From NCBI GenBank assembly GCA_015689645.1, contig WVSM01000009.1:1-64000 (forward strand): DNA of 64,000 nt. The letters are read 5' to 3'. Positions 9,209 through 18,461 of the stretch are shown here, one piece after another (the first letter of the stretch is position 1; each line of letters starts with the position of its first letter). The notes under the pieces are model-generated. The model did not search any database and was not told the origin of the DNA. It saw only the letters and a list, made by a program, of their open reading frames with translations. The position numbers and the translations under genes were made by a program. This DNA comes from Rhodobacterales bacterium HKCCE4037. Its GTDB lineage: Bacteria; Pseudomonadota; Alphaproteobacteria; Rhodobacterales; Rhodobacteraceae.

Positions 9209-9991
9209 TCAGCCGTCGGCCCACTTCGGCTTGCGCTTGTCGAAAAACGCACCGATCCCCTCGGCGGCCTCGGCGCTTTCCCAGCGCCCGATCAGCGCGT
9301 CGATCGTTGCGCTGATCTGCGCCTCGTCCGGGGCACCGCCAAGGGTTGCGACCAGTGCCTTGCTTTCAGCCACCGCGCCGGGGGCCGCGCCGAGGTAGGG
9401 CGCGATCTCGGCCTCGATTTCCGCGTCCAGATCGGCCTCCGGCACCGCGCGGGCGAGAAGCCCCAGCTCAACCGCTTCGCGCGCGCTGAACCGCCGGCCC
9501 GAGAAGAAGACCCGCCGCGCCCGCGCCGGGCCCATCCGCGCCACCACGTAGGGCCCGATGGTCGCCGGGATCAGCCCGAGCTTCACCTCGGTCAGCCCGA
9601 ACATCGCGCTGTCCACGCCCACGGCCACGTCGCACACGCTCATCATGCCGATGCCGCCGCCGTAGGCCTGACCCTGGATCCGGCCGATCAGGGGCTTCGG
9701 CAGACGGTCGAGCGCACCCAGCATCTCGGCCAGCGCCCGCGCCTCCCGCGCGCGGCTCTCCGCATCGGCCTCCATCTGCGCTTTCATCCAGCCAAGATCG
9801 GCCCCGGCACAAAAACTCCGCCCCTCGCCGGTCAACACCACGACCCGCACCGCCGGGTCGCGGCCGAGGCGGCCCGCCATCAGCGTTAGCTCCACGATCA
9901 TCGCGGAATTCATCGAGTTGTGGAGGTCGGGCCGGTTCAGCTTCAGCCACGCCACCCCCCTGTCGTCGACGTTGAGTTCAACTGGTCCCAC
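9209..9991 (-). CDS. liuC: Enoyl-CoA hydratase/isomerase family, probable methylglutaconyl-CoA hydratase
   Basis: 260 aa crotonase-fold protein starting at GTG (9991) behind an AAGGGAGA box. The oxyanion-hole motifs are visible: GEGRSFCAGADLGWMK and the GxGGGIGMM-type AYGGGIGMMSVCDVAV. Within the liu pathway it would hydrate 3-methylglutaconyl-CoA to HMG-CoA. That assignment rests on the neighbours: the start overlaps the stop of the HMG-CoA lyase gene by 14 nt, and mccA and ivd lie upstream. A different enoyl-CoA specificity is possible. Confidence 0.88.
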   Translation of the reverse strand: MGPVELNVDDRGVAWLKLNRPDLHNSMNSAMIVELTLMAGRLGRDPAVRVVVLTGEGRSFCAGADLGWMKAQMEADAESRAREARALAEMLGALDRLPKPLIGRIQGQAYGGGIGMMSVCDVAVGVDSAMFGLTEVKLGLIPATIGPYVVARMGPARARRVFFSGRRFSAREAVELGLLARAVPEADLDAEIEAEIAPYLGAAPGAVAESKALVATLGGAPDEAQISATIDALIGRWESAEAAEGIGAFFDKRKPKWADG

Positions 9992-10838
9992 TGCGCATCT
10001 CCCTTGCCATGTCCGCCGCTTTCGCGATCACGTTTCCATCGAGCCCGGTTTCGAACCCGCCTGCCTCCAGATGCGCCAGAAGCGCCTCCGTCGCCAGATT
10101 GCCCGCCGCCCCCGGCGCGTAGGGGCAACCGCCCAACCCGCCGACCGCGCTGTCGAAAATCCTCAGACCCCGCGCCAGCGCCACGTCGACATTCTCCAAC
10201 GCCCGCCCGCTCGTGTCATGGAAGTGGCCGGCCAGCAGCGGCGCGTCGGCCACGCCCAGAACCGCGTCCAGCATGGCGTCCACCGCCTCGGGCGTACCGC
10301 GTCCTATGGTATCGCCAAGGCTGATCTCGGCACATCCCATATCCAGAAGCGCCTGCGATACCCGTGCCACCGCCTCGGGCGCGACCGGCCCGTCGAACGG
10401 GCAATCGGTGACGCAGGAGACATAGCCCCTGACCCGCCGCCCCTCGCGCGTCGCGGCCCGCACGACCTCTTCGAACCGCGAAAGGCTTTCCGCGATGGTG
10501 GCATTGAGATTGGCCTTCGAGAAGCCCTCGGACGCGCTGGCGAAGACCGCGATCTCCTCCACGCCCGCCGCCCGCGCGCCTTCGAGACCCCGCATGTTTG
10601 GCGTCAGCGCGGTATAGGTCACACCCTCCGCCCGCGTGATCCCGGCCAGAACATCCGCCCCGTCCGCCATCTGCGGCACCCATTTGGGCGACACGAAGGA
10701 CGCCACTTCGATGCGCTTGAAGCCGGCCGTCGACAGCAGGTCGACCAGCGCGATCTTCTCCGCCGTCGGGATCAGGCGCGCCTCGTTCTGCAAGCCGTCG
10801 CGCGGCCCGACTTCGACAATCTCGACACGATCAGTCAT
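9978..10838 (-). CDS. liuE: Hydroxymethylglutaryl-CoA lyase
   Basis: 286 aa TIM-barrel enzyme cleaving HMG-CoA to acetoacetate and acetyl-CoA, the last step of leucine degradation. Start ATG at 10838 (MTDRVEIVEVGPRDGLQNE, the N-terminal signature with the metal/substrate residues RDGLQNE). The catalytic Cys loop GLGGCPYAPGAAGN and the metal-binding motif GHFHDTSG are present. It overlaps the GST gene by 8 nt upstream and the hydratase gene by 14 nt downstream, so the three are translation-coupled. Confidence 0.95.
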   Translation of the reverse strand: MTDRVEIVEVGPRDGLQNEARLIPTAEKIALVDLLSTAGFKRIEVASFVSPKWVPQMADGADVLAGITRAEGVTYTALTPNMRGLEGARAAGVEEIAVFASASEGFSKANLNATIAESLSRFEEVVRAATREGRRVRGYVSCVTDCPFDGPVAPEAVARVSQALLDMGCAEISLGDTIGRGTPEAVDAMLDAVLGVADAPLLAGHFHDTSGRALENVDVALARGLRIFDSAVGGLGGCPYAPGAAGNLATEALLAHLEAGGFETGLDGNVIAKAADMAREMRSGTS

Positions 10839-11493
10839 CCACCGGCACCTCGTAGAAATCCTTGGCGTAGAACGCCTGCGGCCCCTCGATCTGCGCCGCC
10901 ATCTGGAACGCCGGCCGGTTCGAGATCCGATCCCAATAAGACTGCAGACGCGGCCAGGGATCGAGGCGCACGTAGAACGGTGCCGCGAACAGGTTGAACC
11001 CCAGCATCGCGTCCGCCGCAGAAAATCCGGACAGCAGCAGGTAGTCGCCCGCAATCATCCGGTCGAGCGCGTCCAGCGTGCCCTTCAGGCGCAGGGTATT
11101 GAGCTTGATCACGGTGGGCGACGGCTTTGCCGGAGGCCGCAGGAACAGGTGATTGAGGTTCAACTGCTCGATCAGCGAGGCCTGCGTCTCGGCGAACCCC
11201 ATCGCCTCCAGGTAGGCCACCCGGTCCTCGTGACCCGGCGCGCGACCGAAGCCGAACTCGGGCCGCGTCTCGCACAGGTATTGCAGGATCGCGGCGCTTT
11301 CGAAGATCGTCCGGCCGTCGATTTCCAGCGCCGGGATGCGACCGGCGGGCGAGTGATCCTTCAGGACCGGCTCCTGCATCTTGCGGGTGCCGATCTCGTA
11401 AAGCTCCAGCTCCGGAGTGATCCCCATCTCCTGCAGGAGCCACAGCACCCGGAACGACCGGCCCCACGGCACATGGTGCAACCGGACCTTCAT
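10831..11493 (-). CDS. Glutathione S-transferase family protein
   Basis: 220 aa from the ATG at 11493 (MKVRLHHVPWGRSFRVLWLL). The thioredoxin-like N-terminal domain (about 1-80) contains the Ser/Arg motif GRSFRV, the cis-Pro region GRIPALEIDG, and ESAAILQYL for gamma-glutamyl binding. An all-helical C-terminal domain follows. An upstream extension would translate the palindrome array and is rejected. It lies within the leucine operon between mccA and HMG-CoA lyase; GSTs in such loci may detoxify reactive acyl-CoA intermediates, but no specific role is shown here. Confidence 0.88.
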   Translation of the reverse strand: MKVRLHHVPWGRSFRVLWLLQEMGITPELELYEIGTRKMQEPVLKDHSPAGRIPALEIDGRTIFESAAILQYLCETRPEFGFGRAPGHEDRVAYLEAMGFAETQASLIEQLNLNHLFLRPPAKPSPTVIKLNTLRLKGTLDALDRMIAGDYLLLSGFSAADAMLGFNLFAAPFYVRLDPWPRLQSYWDRISNRPAFQMAAQIEGPQAFYAKDFYEVPVDD

Positions 11494-11500
11494 CGCGGCA

Positions 11501-11614
11501 GCCCTTTTCTTGCAAGAAAAGGGCCGGAGCCTTGCAAGGCTCCGGCACCGCGCCGCGCGCGCGGCGCCGTGCAACGCCCTTGCAAGGGCGTTGCACGGCT
11601 TTTGCAAAAGCCGT
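11501..11614. repeat. Array of five back-to-back perfect palindromes
   Basis: Almost the whole mccA-GST gap consists of perfect palindromes: 11501-11524 (24 bp), 11523-11546 (24 bp), 11550-11567 (18 bp, all G/C), 11568-11597 (30 bp) and 11595-11614 (20 bp). Four of the five are centred on TTGCAA or TGCA. The array would fold as consecutive RNA hairpins in either direction. A related array is at 29531-29622. It may attenuate or stabilise the mRNA between mccA and GST. Confidence 0.9.
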
Positions 11615-11623
11615 CCCTGGCCT

Positions 11624-13537
<1,914 letters not shown>

Positions 13538-13593
13538 CTCACCCTCGTTCTCCGCTCTTGGCAGCCCGCCTGCGCTGATCCATACATTTGCCC

Positions 13594-14316
13594 ATGGCCC
13601 GCGACATCTATGACCCCGCCTTCGTGGCGGACGTGTTCGACCACTGCTCCGCCCGCTATCGGCGGTGGAGTTCCGTGGCCTCCTTCGGCCTGATCCACGC
13701 TTGGCGGCGCGCCTGTGTCGCCGCGCTCGATCTTTCCGCGCCGCAGGGTACCCATGGCGTCGACCTGATGGCCGGCACCGGTGAGGTCTGGCCCCACCTC
13801 CTGCACCGCTTCCCCGATATCGCGCGGATCACCGCCATCGACATCAGCCCCGGCATGCACGCCGAAGCGGTCGAGCGGCTGCACGGGCCCCGCGCCGACC
13901 GTATTTCGCATCTCTGCGCCAATATGCTCGAGACGGACCTGCCCGATGCCTCCGCCGATTTCGCCGTCTCGACCTTCGGCCTGAAGACCTTCAACGCCGC
14001 GCAACACGAGATCTTCGCCCGCCAACTCGCCCGCATCCTGAAACCCGGCGCGCCTTTCGCGCTGATCGAGGCCGCCGATCCGAAAGGCTGGGTGCTGCGC
14101 CCGGCTTACCGGCTCTATCTCGACCATGTGTTGCCGGGGATCGAGCGCACGTTCCTTAAAGGCGCGCAGGACTTCGCGATGCTCGGCACCTACACGCGCG
14201 CGTTCGGCACGGGCGAGACGGTCACAACGGCGCTGCGGGACGCAGGCCTGGCGGTGAAGGCTCGCCCGCTTGTCGGCGGCTCCGCGCGCCTCTGGTCCGG
14301 CCACAAGCCGGGCTGA
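13594..14316 (+). CDS. Class I SAM-dependent methyltransferase (UbiE-like)
   Basis: 240 aa from the ATG at 13594; an in-frame TTG six bases upstream is less likely. SAM-binding motif I is visible as GVDLMAGTGEVW (about residue 55), followed by an acidic motif II (ITAIDISPGMH) and LPDASADFAVSTFGLK. The layout resembles ubiquinone/menaquinone methyltransferases, but it is not close enough to name the substrate. It is the only plus-strand gene in a stretch of minus-strand liu genes. It is divergent from mccA (56 bp apart) and convergent with the ASCH gene (4 bp). Confidence 0.82.
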   Translation: MARDIYDPAFVADVFDHCSARYRRWSSVASFGLIHAWRRACVAALDLSAPQGTHGVDLMAGTGEVWPHLLHRFPDIARITAIDISPGMHAEAVERLHGPRADRISHLCANMLETDLPDASADFAVSTFGLKTFNAAQHEIFARQLARILKPGAPFALIEAADPKGWVLRPAYRLYLDHVLPGIERTFLKGAQDFAMLGTYTRAFGTGETVTTALRDAGLAVKARPLVGGSARLWSGHKPG

Positions 14317-14320
14317 GCGC

Positions 14321-14770
14321 TCATTCCACCTCATCGACCGCCCCCAGGTCCTCGACCACCTCGAACCTCTCCCAGATCAGCTCCATCTCCGGGTCGAAAA
14401 CTCCAAGCCGCCGGTAATACCGCTCGTGGCCCCCTTTCCACCCGGCAAGGTCCTCGTCCTCCCCCTCGGCCAGCGCCATATCTTCGGGCATGTCGCAGAA
14501 CCGCACCAGGCGAAGTTCCATTGTCCGGGTCACCAGCGCGGGACGGCCGTCAAATGTCGTCGCGATATCGCAGCGCCCGATCTGCGGCACGGCTTCACCG
14601 CGCGCGACCTCGGCCATGGACAGGCAAGTCGCCCGCTTCTTCCCCGAGCGCACCAGTCCAAGCAACTCCGCCGACAGACGTGCCGAGTCCCCGAACACAT
14701 ATGTCTTCGCGCCGGGGTAACGGGCCTTGAGCGCTTCAATCCGCACCGCGCCTGCCCCTCTTTGTTCCAC
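14321..14770 (-). CDS. ASCH domain protein
   Basis: 149 aa with a GTG start at 14770. The ASCH-fold pattern is present: GKKRATCLSM (the conserved GxKxxT motif that lines the putative RNA/nucleoside cleft), an RCDIATTFDGRPALVTRTMELRLVRFCDMP-like strand region read in pieces, and GHERYYRRLGVFDPEMELIWERFEVV at the C-terminus. ASCH proteins bind RNA or hydrolyse N4-acylcytidines; which applies here is unknown. It lies downstream of mccB beyond a strong hairpin, so it may be transcribed on its own or by read-through. Confidence 0.8.
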   Translation of the reverse strand: MEQRGAGAVRIEALKARYPGAKTYVFGDSARLSAELLGLVRSGKKRATCLSMAEVARGEAVPQIGRCDIATTFDGRPALVTRTMELRLVRFCDMPEDMALAEGEDEDLAGWKGGHERYYRRLGVFDPEMELIWERFEVVEDLGAVDEVE

Positions 14771-14846
14771 GAAAATGCCGGGGGAGCGCGAGGGGGCTGG
14801 CCCCCTCGCCTGCTCGTTCCGGCACCTGCGTGACTGCCCGCCGATT

Positions 14847-14895
14847 GCGGGGTTGGCGGACGGGGGCGGGCGGGTGGGCCGTCCGCCAACCCCGC
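14847..14895 (-). terminator. Strong hairpin behind mccB
   Basis: Perfect 16-bp arms (14847-14862 with 14880-14895, GCGGGGTTGGCGGACG and its complement) enclose a 17-nt loop, starting 7 bp past the mccB stop. There is no T-run. It may act as a 3' stabiliser or a Rho-assisted terminator for the mccB transcript. Confidence 0.6.
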
Positions 14896-14901
14896 ACAGC
14901 G

Positions 14902-16497
14902 CTACATTCTGAACAGGCCAAACCGCGTCTCCTCGATGGGCGCATTCAGGGCCGCCGCCAGCGACAGCGCCAGGACCTCGCGCGACTTCCTCGGGTCGAC
15001 CACCCCGTCATCCCAAAGCCGGGCGGAGGCATAAAGCGGGTGCGACTGCTCCTCGAACATGTCGATGGTCGGCTGCTTGAACGCGGCCTCTTCCTCGGCC
15101 GACCAGGCCTCTCCCGCCTTCTCCATCGCCGCGCGCTTGACCGTCGCCAGAACCCCCGCCGCCTGCGCGCCGCCCATAACGGAGATGCGGCTGTTCGGCC
15201 AGGTCCACAGGAAGCGCGGCGAATAGGCCCGCCCCGCCATCCCGTAATTCCCGGCCCCGAACGAGCCGCCGACCAGCATTGTCACCTTGGGCACCGCCGT
15301 CGTCGCCACAGCCGTGACCATCTTCGCCCCGTGCCGCGCGATGCCCTCGTTCTCGTATTTCCGGCCAACCATGAAGCCGGTGATATTCTGCAGGAAGATC
15401 AGCGGGATCTTCCGTTGCGAACACAGCTCCACGAAATGCGCCGCCTTCTGCGCGGCCTCCGAGAACAGCACACCGTTGTTGGCGATGATGCCCACCTGCA
15501 GCCCCATCACCTCGGCGAAACCGCAGACGACCGTCTCGCCGAAACGCGCCTTGAACTCGTCGAAATAGCTGTCGTCGACGACCCGCGCGATCACTTCGCG
15601 GATATCGTAGGGCGAGGTCAGGGCCGCTGGCACCACGCCGAGCAATTCTTCCGGATCATAGGCCGGGTCACGCCCGCCCAGGACCACGCCCGTTGCGGGC
15701 CCCAGGTTGCCCACGGCCCGCCGCGCCAGCGCCAAGGCGTGCGCATCGTCCTCCGCCAGGTAATCCGCCACGCCCGACAGCCGCGTATGCACGTCGCCGC
15801 CGCCCAGATCCTCGGCCGTCACCACCTCTCCCGTTGCCGCCTTCACCAGCGGCGGTCCGGCAAGGAAGATCGTCCCCTGCTCCTTCACGATGATCGTCAC
15901 GTCGCTCATCGCGGGCACATACGCGCCCCCCGCCGTACACGACCCCATCACCACCGCGATCTGCGCGATCCCCTTGGCGCTCATCCGCGCCTGGTTGTAG
16001 AAGATGCGCCCGAAATGGTCGCGGTCCGGGAAGACCTCATCCTGGTTCGGCAGGTTCGCCCCACCGGAATCCACCAAGTAGACGCACGGCAGGTTACATT
16101 CCTCGGCAATCTCCTGCGCCCGCAGATGCTTCTTCACGGTGATCGGGTAATAGGTCCCGCCCTTCACCGTCGCATCGTTGCAGACGACCATCACGTCGCG
16201 CCCATGAACGCGACCCACACCGGCCACGACCCCCCCACAGGGCGCCGCCCCGTCGTACATCCCGTGCCCCGCCGTCGCGCCGACCTCCAGAAACGGAGAG
16301 CCCGGGTCGAGCAGATTCGCCACCCGCTCCCGCGGCAGCATCTTGCCCCGGCTCACATGCCGCTCGCGCGACCGGGCACCACCGCCCGCCGCCGCCATCT
16401 CCGCGGCCTCCCGCACCACGGCAAGGGCCTCCAGATGCGCCGCCCGGTTCGCCCGGGCCTCGTCCGAGCCTGCAAGGAAGGAGGATTTCAGTTTCAC
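14902..16497 (-). CDS. mccB: Methylcrotonoyl-CoA carboxylase carboxyltransferase (beta) subunit
   Basis: 531 aa carboxyltransferase that transfers CO2 from MccA biotin to 3-methylcrotonyl-CoA. Both crotonase-type halves are present: [19 protein letters not shown] and [13 protein letters not shown] in the N-half, [12 protein letters not shown] and [18 protein letters not shown] in the C-half. The start is GTG at 16497, sharing bases with the TGA of the preceding gene (GTGA overlap), so translation is coupled to the secreted protein upstream. This arrangement leaves no separate ribosome-binding site. Confidence 0.95.
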   Translation of the reverse strand: MKLKSSFLAGSDEARANRAAHLEALAVVREAAEMAAAGGGARSRERHVSRGKMLPRERVANLLDPGSPFLEVGATAGHGMYDGAAPCGGVVAGVGRVHGRDVMVVCNDATVKGGTYYPITVKKHLRAQEIAEECNLPCVYLVDSGGANLPNQDEVFPDRDHFGRIFYNQARMSAKGIAQIAVVMGSCTAGGAYVPAMSDVTIIVKEQGTIFLAGPPLVKAATGEVVTAEDLGGGDVHTRLSGVADYLAEDDAHALALARRAVGNLGPATGVVLGGRDPAYDPEELLGVVPAALTSPYDIREVIARVVDDSYFDEFKARFGETVVCGFAEVMGLQVGIIANNGVLFSEAAQKAAHFVELCSQRKIPLIFLQNITGFMVGRKYENEGIARHGAKMVTAVATTAVPKVTMLVGGSFGAGNYGMAGRAYSPRFLWTWPNSRISVMGGAQAAGVLATVKRAAMEKAGEAWSAEEEAAFKQPTIDMFEEQSHPLYASARLWDDGVVDPRKSREVLALSLAAALNAPIEETRFGLFRM

Positions 16498-17024
16498 TGG
16501 GACATCTCCGCAAGGAACCCGCGCATCTCGTTGACCTGCACCAACCACGCGTCGTTCAGGCATTGCAAATAGCCCATCAGAGACCCGCCATCGTGCTCTT
16601 GCCCGCACAGCGCCCCGGCCCGCGCACTGGTCTGGTAGGGCAGTGCGATCAGCCAACTGGCCGGTGCGGCACCCTCGCCCGTCTGCAGGCTCAACACGTC
16701 CCCGTGGCTCGCGTCGAGCAGCGCAAGGATCGCTTCCGCATCGCGGCTCAGACATTGCTCCAGTTCGGCGCCCGCGGCGCTCTCGTAATTGCGGTCCGGC
16801 GTGATCTGCGGATCCTGCTGGCCGAGCCTGACGTGGCAGGGCGCAAAGACCTGCTGGCACTCCGCAGTCATCTCGGAATACGGCAGCGGATCGCCGCCCG
16901 CATTCAGCGCACATTGGTCGAACATCTCCGGCGACAGGACCGGCCCGAACTGATCGGCAGAGGCAAGGCCCGGCGCAAGCCCACAGGCGAAGCCCACAAG
17001 GGTCATCAAAACGCGGCTTCTCAT
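16494..17024 (-). CDS. Secreted Cys-rich protein, liu-operon family member 1 (uncharacterised)
   Basis: 176 aa. The signal peptide (about residues 1-23, hydrophobic core [14 protein letters not shown], cleavage near ASA) predicts periplasmic export. The mature part starts with the pattern [FL]-x-Q-C (FDQCALN), then has [15 protein letters not shown], a Cys at ALCGQE, and a C-terminal [10 protein letters not shown]. The same Cys/Trp layout recurs in the genes at 17059-17613 and 17929-18363, so the three look like diverged paralogs. It resembles the general layout of small Cys-rich secreted proteins such as the LprI/DUF1311 type, but I cannot confirm that family. Its stop overlaps the mccB start. 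Confidence 0.75.
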   Translation of the reverse strand: MRSRVLMTLVGFACGLAPGLASADQFGPVLSPEMFDQCALNAGGDPLPYSEMTAECQQVFAPCHVRLGQQDPQITPDRNYESAAGAELEQCLSRDAEAILALLDASHGDVLSLQTGEGAAPASWLIALPYQTSARAGALCGQEHDGGSLMGYLQCLNDAWLVQVNEMRGFLAEMSQ

Positions 17025-17058
17025 TTCAATTTCTCCAATGTTTTCAATGTCACGCTGA

Positions 17059-17613
17059 TCATTCCAACCCGCTCATCTCGTCCCAGTCGAGCGGCCCCAT
17101 CACACCGCTCAACCGCGCGACCTGCCAGGCCCAGACGGCCTCCTCGAACTTCAGGACCGCCTGGAACGAATTGCACCACAGACGCCGCCGATAGACCTCC
17201 CCCGCGCAATCGTCGCCCGCGTTCAGCCCGTTCGCGACGGCCCAGACATTGCGATAGAGCGGTGCCAGCGGCAGGCCCTCCAGCGCCTCGGGCGGCGGCA
17301 GAAGCGCACGCATCGCGGCGGCACGCTCGTCGAAGGCGGCGCGCAGGCGGCGCTGGCAATAGAGCGAAGAGGTGGAGACCTCGCAGATCCCCATGGCGAG
17401 GTAGCCGCAATGCTGCACCCAATGGACGTTGAAGGCATCCATCGGCACGGTCACCCCGTAGCCCGGCAGCGCCAGCAGGCGCGCCTCGAACGCCTCCATC
17501 TGTTCCGGCAGACATTGCTCGAACCGTGGCACGTGCTCCGCGCCGTCCCCCCAGCTTTGCGCCTGCACCGGAACGGCGAACCAGAGCGCGGCGACAAGCG
17601 ACATCCACCTCAT
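17059..17613 (-). CDS. Secreted Cys-rich protein, liu-operon family member 2 (uncharacterised)
   Basis: 184 aa with a cleavable signal peptide (MRWMSLVAALWFAVPVQAQ, cleavage after AQA-like residues near 19). The mature part begins RFEQCLPEQ and contains the motif C-G-Y-L-A-M-G-I-C followed by a third Cys ten residues later (LYCQRR), then two more Cys (GDDCAG, LWCNSF) and a Trp-rich tail (EAVWAWQV). The C-x2-L-A-M-x-[IV]-C core matches C-A-G-L-A-M-D-V-C in the gene at 17929-18363. The start ATG overlaps the stop of the preceding gene (ATGA). Function is unknown; disulfide bonding in the periplasm is likely. Confidence 0.75.
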   Translation of the reverse strand: MRWMSLVAALWFAVPVQAQSWGDGAEHVPRFEQCLPEQMEAFEARLLALPGYGVTVPMDAFNVHWVQHCGYLAMGICEVSTSSLYCQRRLRAAFDERAAAMRALLPPPEALEGLPLAPLYRNVWAVANGLNAGDDCAGEVYRRRLWCNSFQAVLKFEEAVWAWQVARLSGVMGPLDWDEMSGLE

Positions 17614-17909
17614 GTATCACGCTCCGGCACGGTCACTTCCTCCACGATCCGACCCCATTCATCGGTCGCAGCGTACCACGCCGCGCCGCCTTCAGGCTCG
17701 CAAATCACGATCAGCCGAACGCCCTCCACGCCCGAGGGCACGGCGAAGCAATCCAACCGATCGCCGCCCGTCTCCGCCACGTAACGCGCCGCCTGCACTT
17801 CTATGATCTCGCTCTCCGTCGGCGGGGCCGTCGCCACCCCGAGCCACAGGCCGACCGCGCCGGCAAAGGCCAGCAGGGCGGCCAGCGGAAGGGCGATCCG
17901 CCTCAGCAT
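17610..17909 (-). CDS. Small single-span membrane protein (uncharacterised)
   Basis: 99 aa from the ATG at 17909, starting MLRRIALPLAALLAFAGAVG. One N-terminal hydrophobic segment (about residues 5-27) anchors or exports it. The remainder is a soluble domain with two Cys (DRLDCFAVPSG and IVICEPEGG) and a beta-rich pattern ending EVTVPERDT. It sits 19 bp after the gene at 17929-18363 and overlaps the next gene by four bases, so it belongs to the same coupled block. No homology is recognised. Confidence 0.65.
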   Translation of the reverse strand: MLRRIALPLAALLAFAGAVGLWLGVATAPPTESEIIEVQAARYVAETGGDRLDCFAVPSGVEGVRLIVICEPEGGAAWYAATDEWGRIVEEVTVPERDT

Positions 17910-17928
17910 CCCCGCCTCCACGCGCCGT

Positions 17929-18363
17929 TCAATCCAGCCAGCATTGTGCCACCTCCCCGTTTGCGACCTCCACCGGAACGCCCGCGTCCCGCGCCGATTG
18001 CCGCGCGGCGATCCAGTGGTCCATGGCGATACCGTGGCTGCACGCGACCGCGCCGTCGCAGGCCGCGTCCTCCGCGGCCCATGCGTCGTAGTCGAACACG
18101 CGCCCCCGCCGCGTTTCAAGCGCCACCGCCTCCTCGATCAGCCGACAGGCCATCTCCGCCCGGCAGGTCGCGATGGCATCCTCCGCCCGGCCCACGCCGC
18201 AGACATCCATCGCCAGCCCCGCGCAGATTCGGTCCACCCGCGCACCCGGGTCTGCTGCCGTCATTAGGCATTGCAGCAGGGCGGCGCGCGGATGCGGCGG
18301 CTCCTGCGCCGCGCCCGTCCCCGCCACCAGACAGGCAAGCAGAAGCGCTACGCTCCCTTTCAT
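17929..18363 (-). CDS. Secreted Cys-rich protein, liu-operon family member 3 (uncharacterised)
   Basis: 144 aa from the ATG at 18363. The signal peptide is MKGSVALLLACLVAGTGAAQ. The mature part has LLQCLMTA, then the core C-A-G-L-A-M-D-V-C with a further Cys in IATCRAEMAC, then DAACDGAVACSHGI and MDHWIAARQ, ending CWLD: nine Cys in about 120 residues. The core and Trp tail match the gene at 17059-17613. The start codon falls within CAAGATGAAA, the border sequence of a repeat also seen at 19731 and 56840, so the repeat may supply the translation start. Ribosome binding is weak. Function unknown. Confidence 0.7.
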   Translation of the reverse strand: MKGSVALLLACLVAGTGAAQEPPHPRAALLQCLMTAADPGARVDRICAGLAMDVCGVGRAEDAIATCRAEMACRLIEEAVALETRRGRVFDYDAWAAEDAACDGAVACSHGIAMDHWIAARQSARDAGVPVEVANGEVAQCWLD

Positions 18364-18370
18364 CTTGCCA

Positions 18371-18441
18371 AGGCACTTCTCGAAAGTGCCAATGGAAAAA
18401 CCTCCGGGGGAGTCGCGGAACGCGACGGGGGCAGAGCCCCC
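18371..18441. repeat. Dispersed repeat, copy A (with extra palindrome)
   Basis: Positions 18403-18441 are identical over 39 bp to 19748-19786, in the same orientation. The unit contains two hairpins (GTCGCG/CGCGAC and GGGGGC/GCCCCC) and, on the minus strand, ends CTCCGG..GGTTTTTCC. Copy A carries an added small palindrome (GGCACTT/AAGTGCC, 18372-18390). It lies between ivd and the next gene downstream. Confidence 0.85.
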
Positions 18442-18461
18442 AAACGTGGCACCCCAACGCC

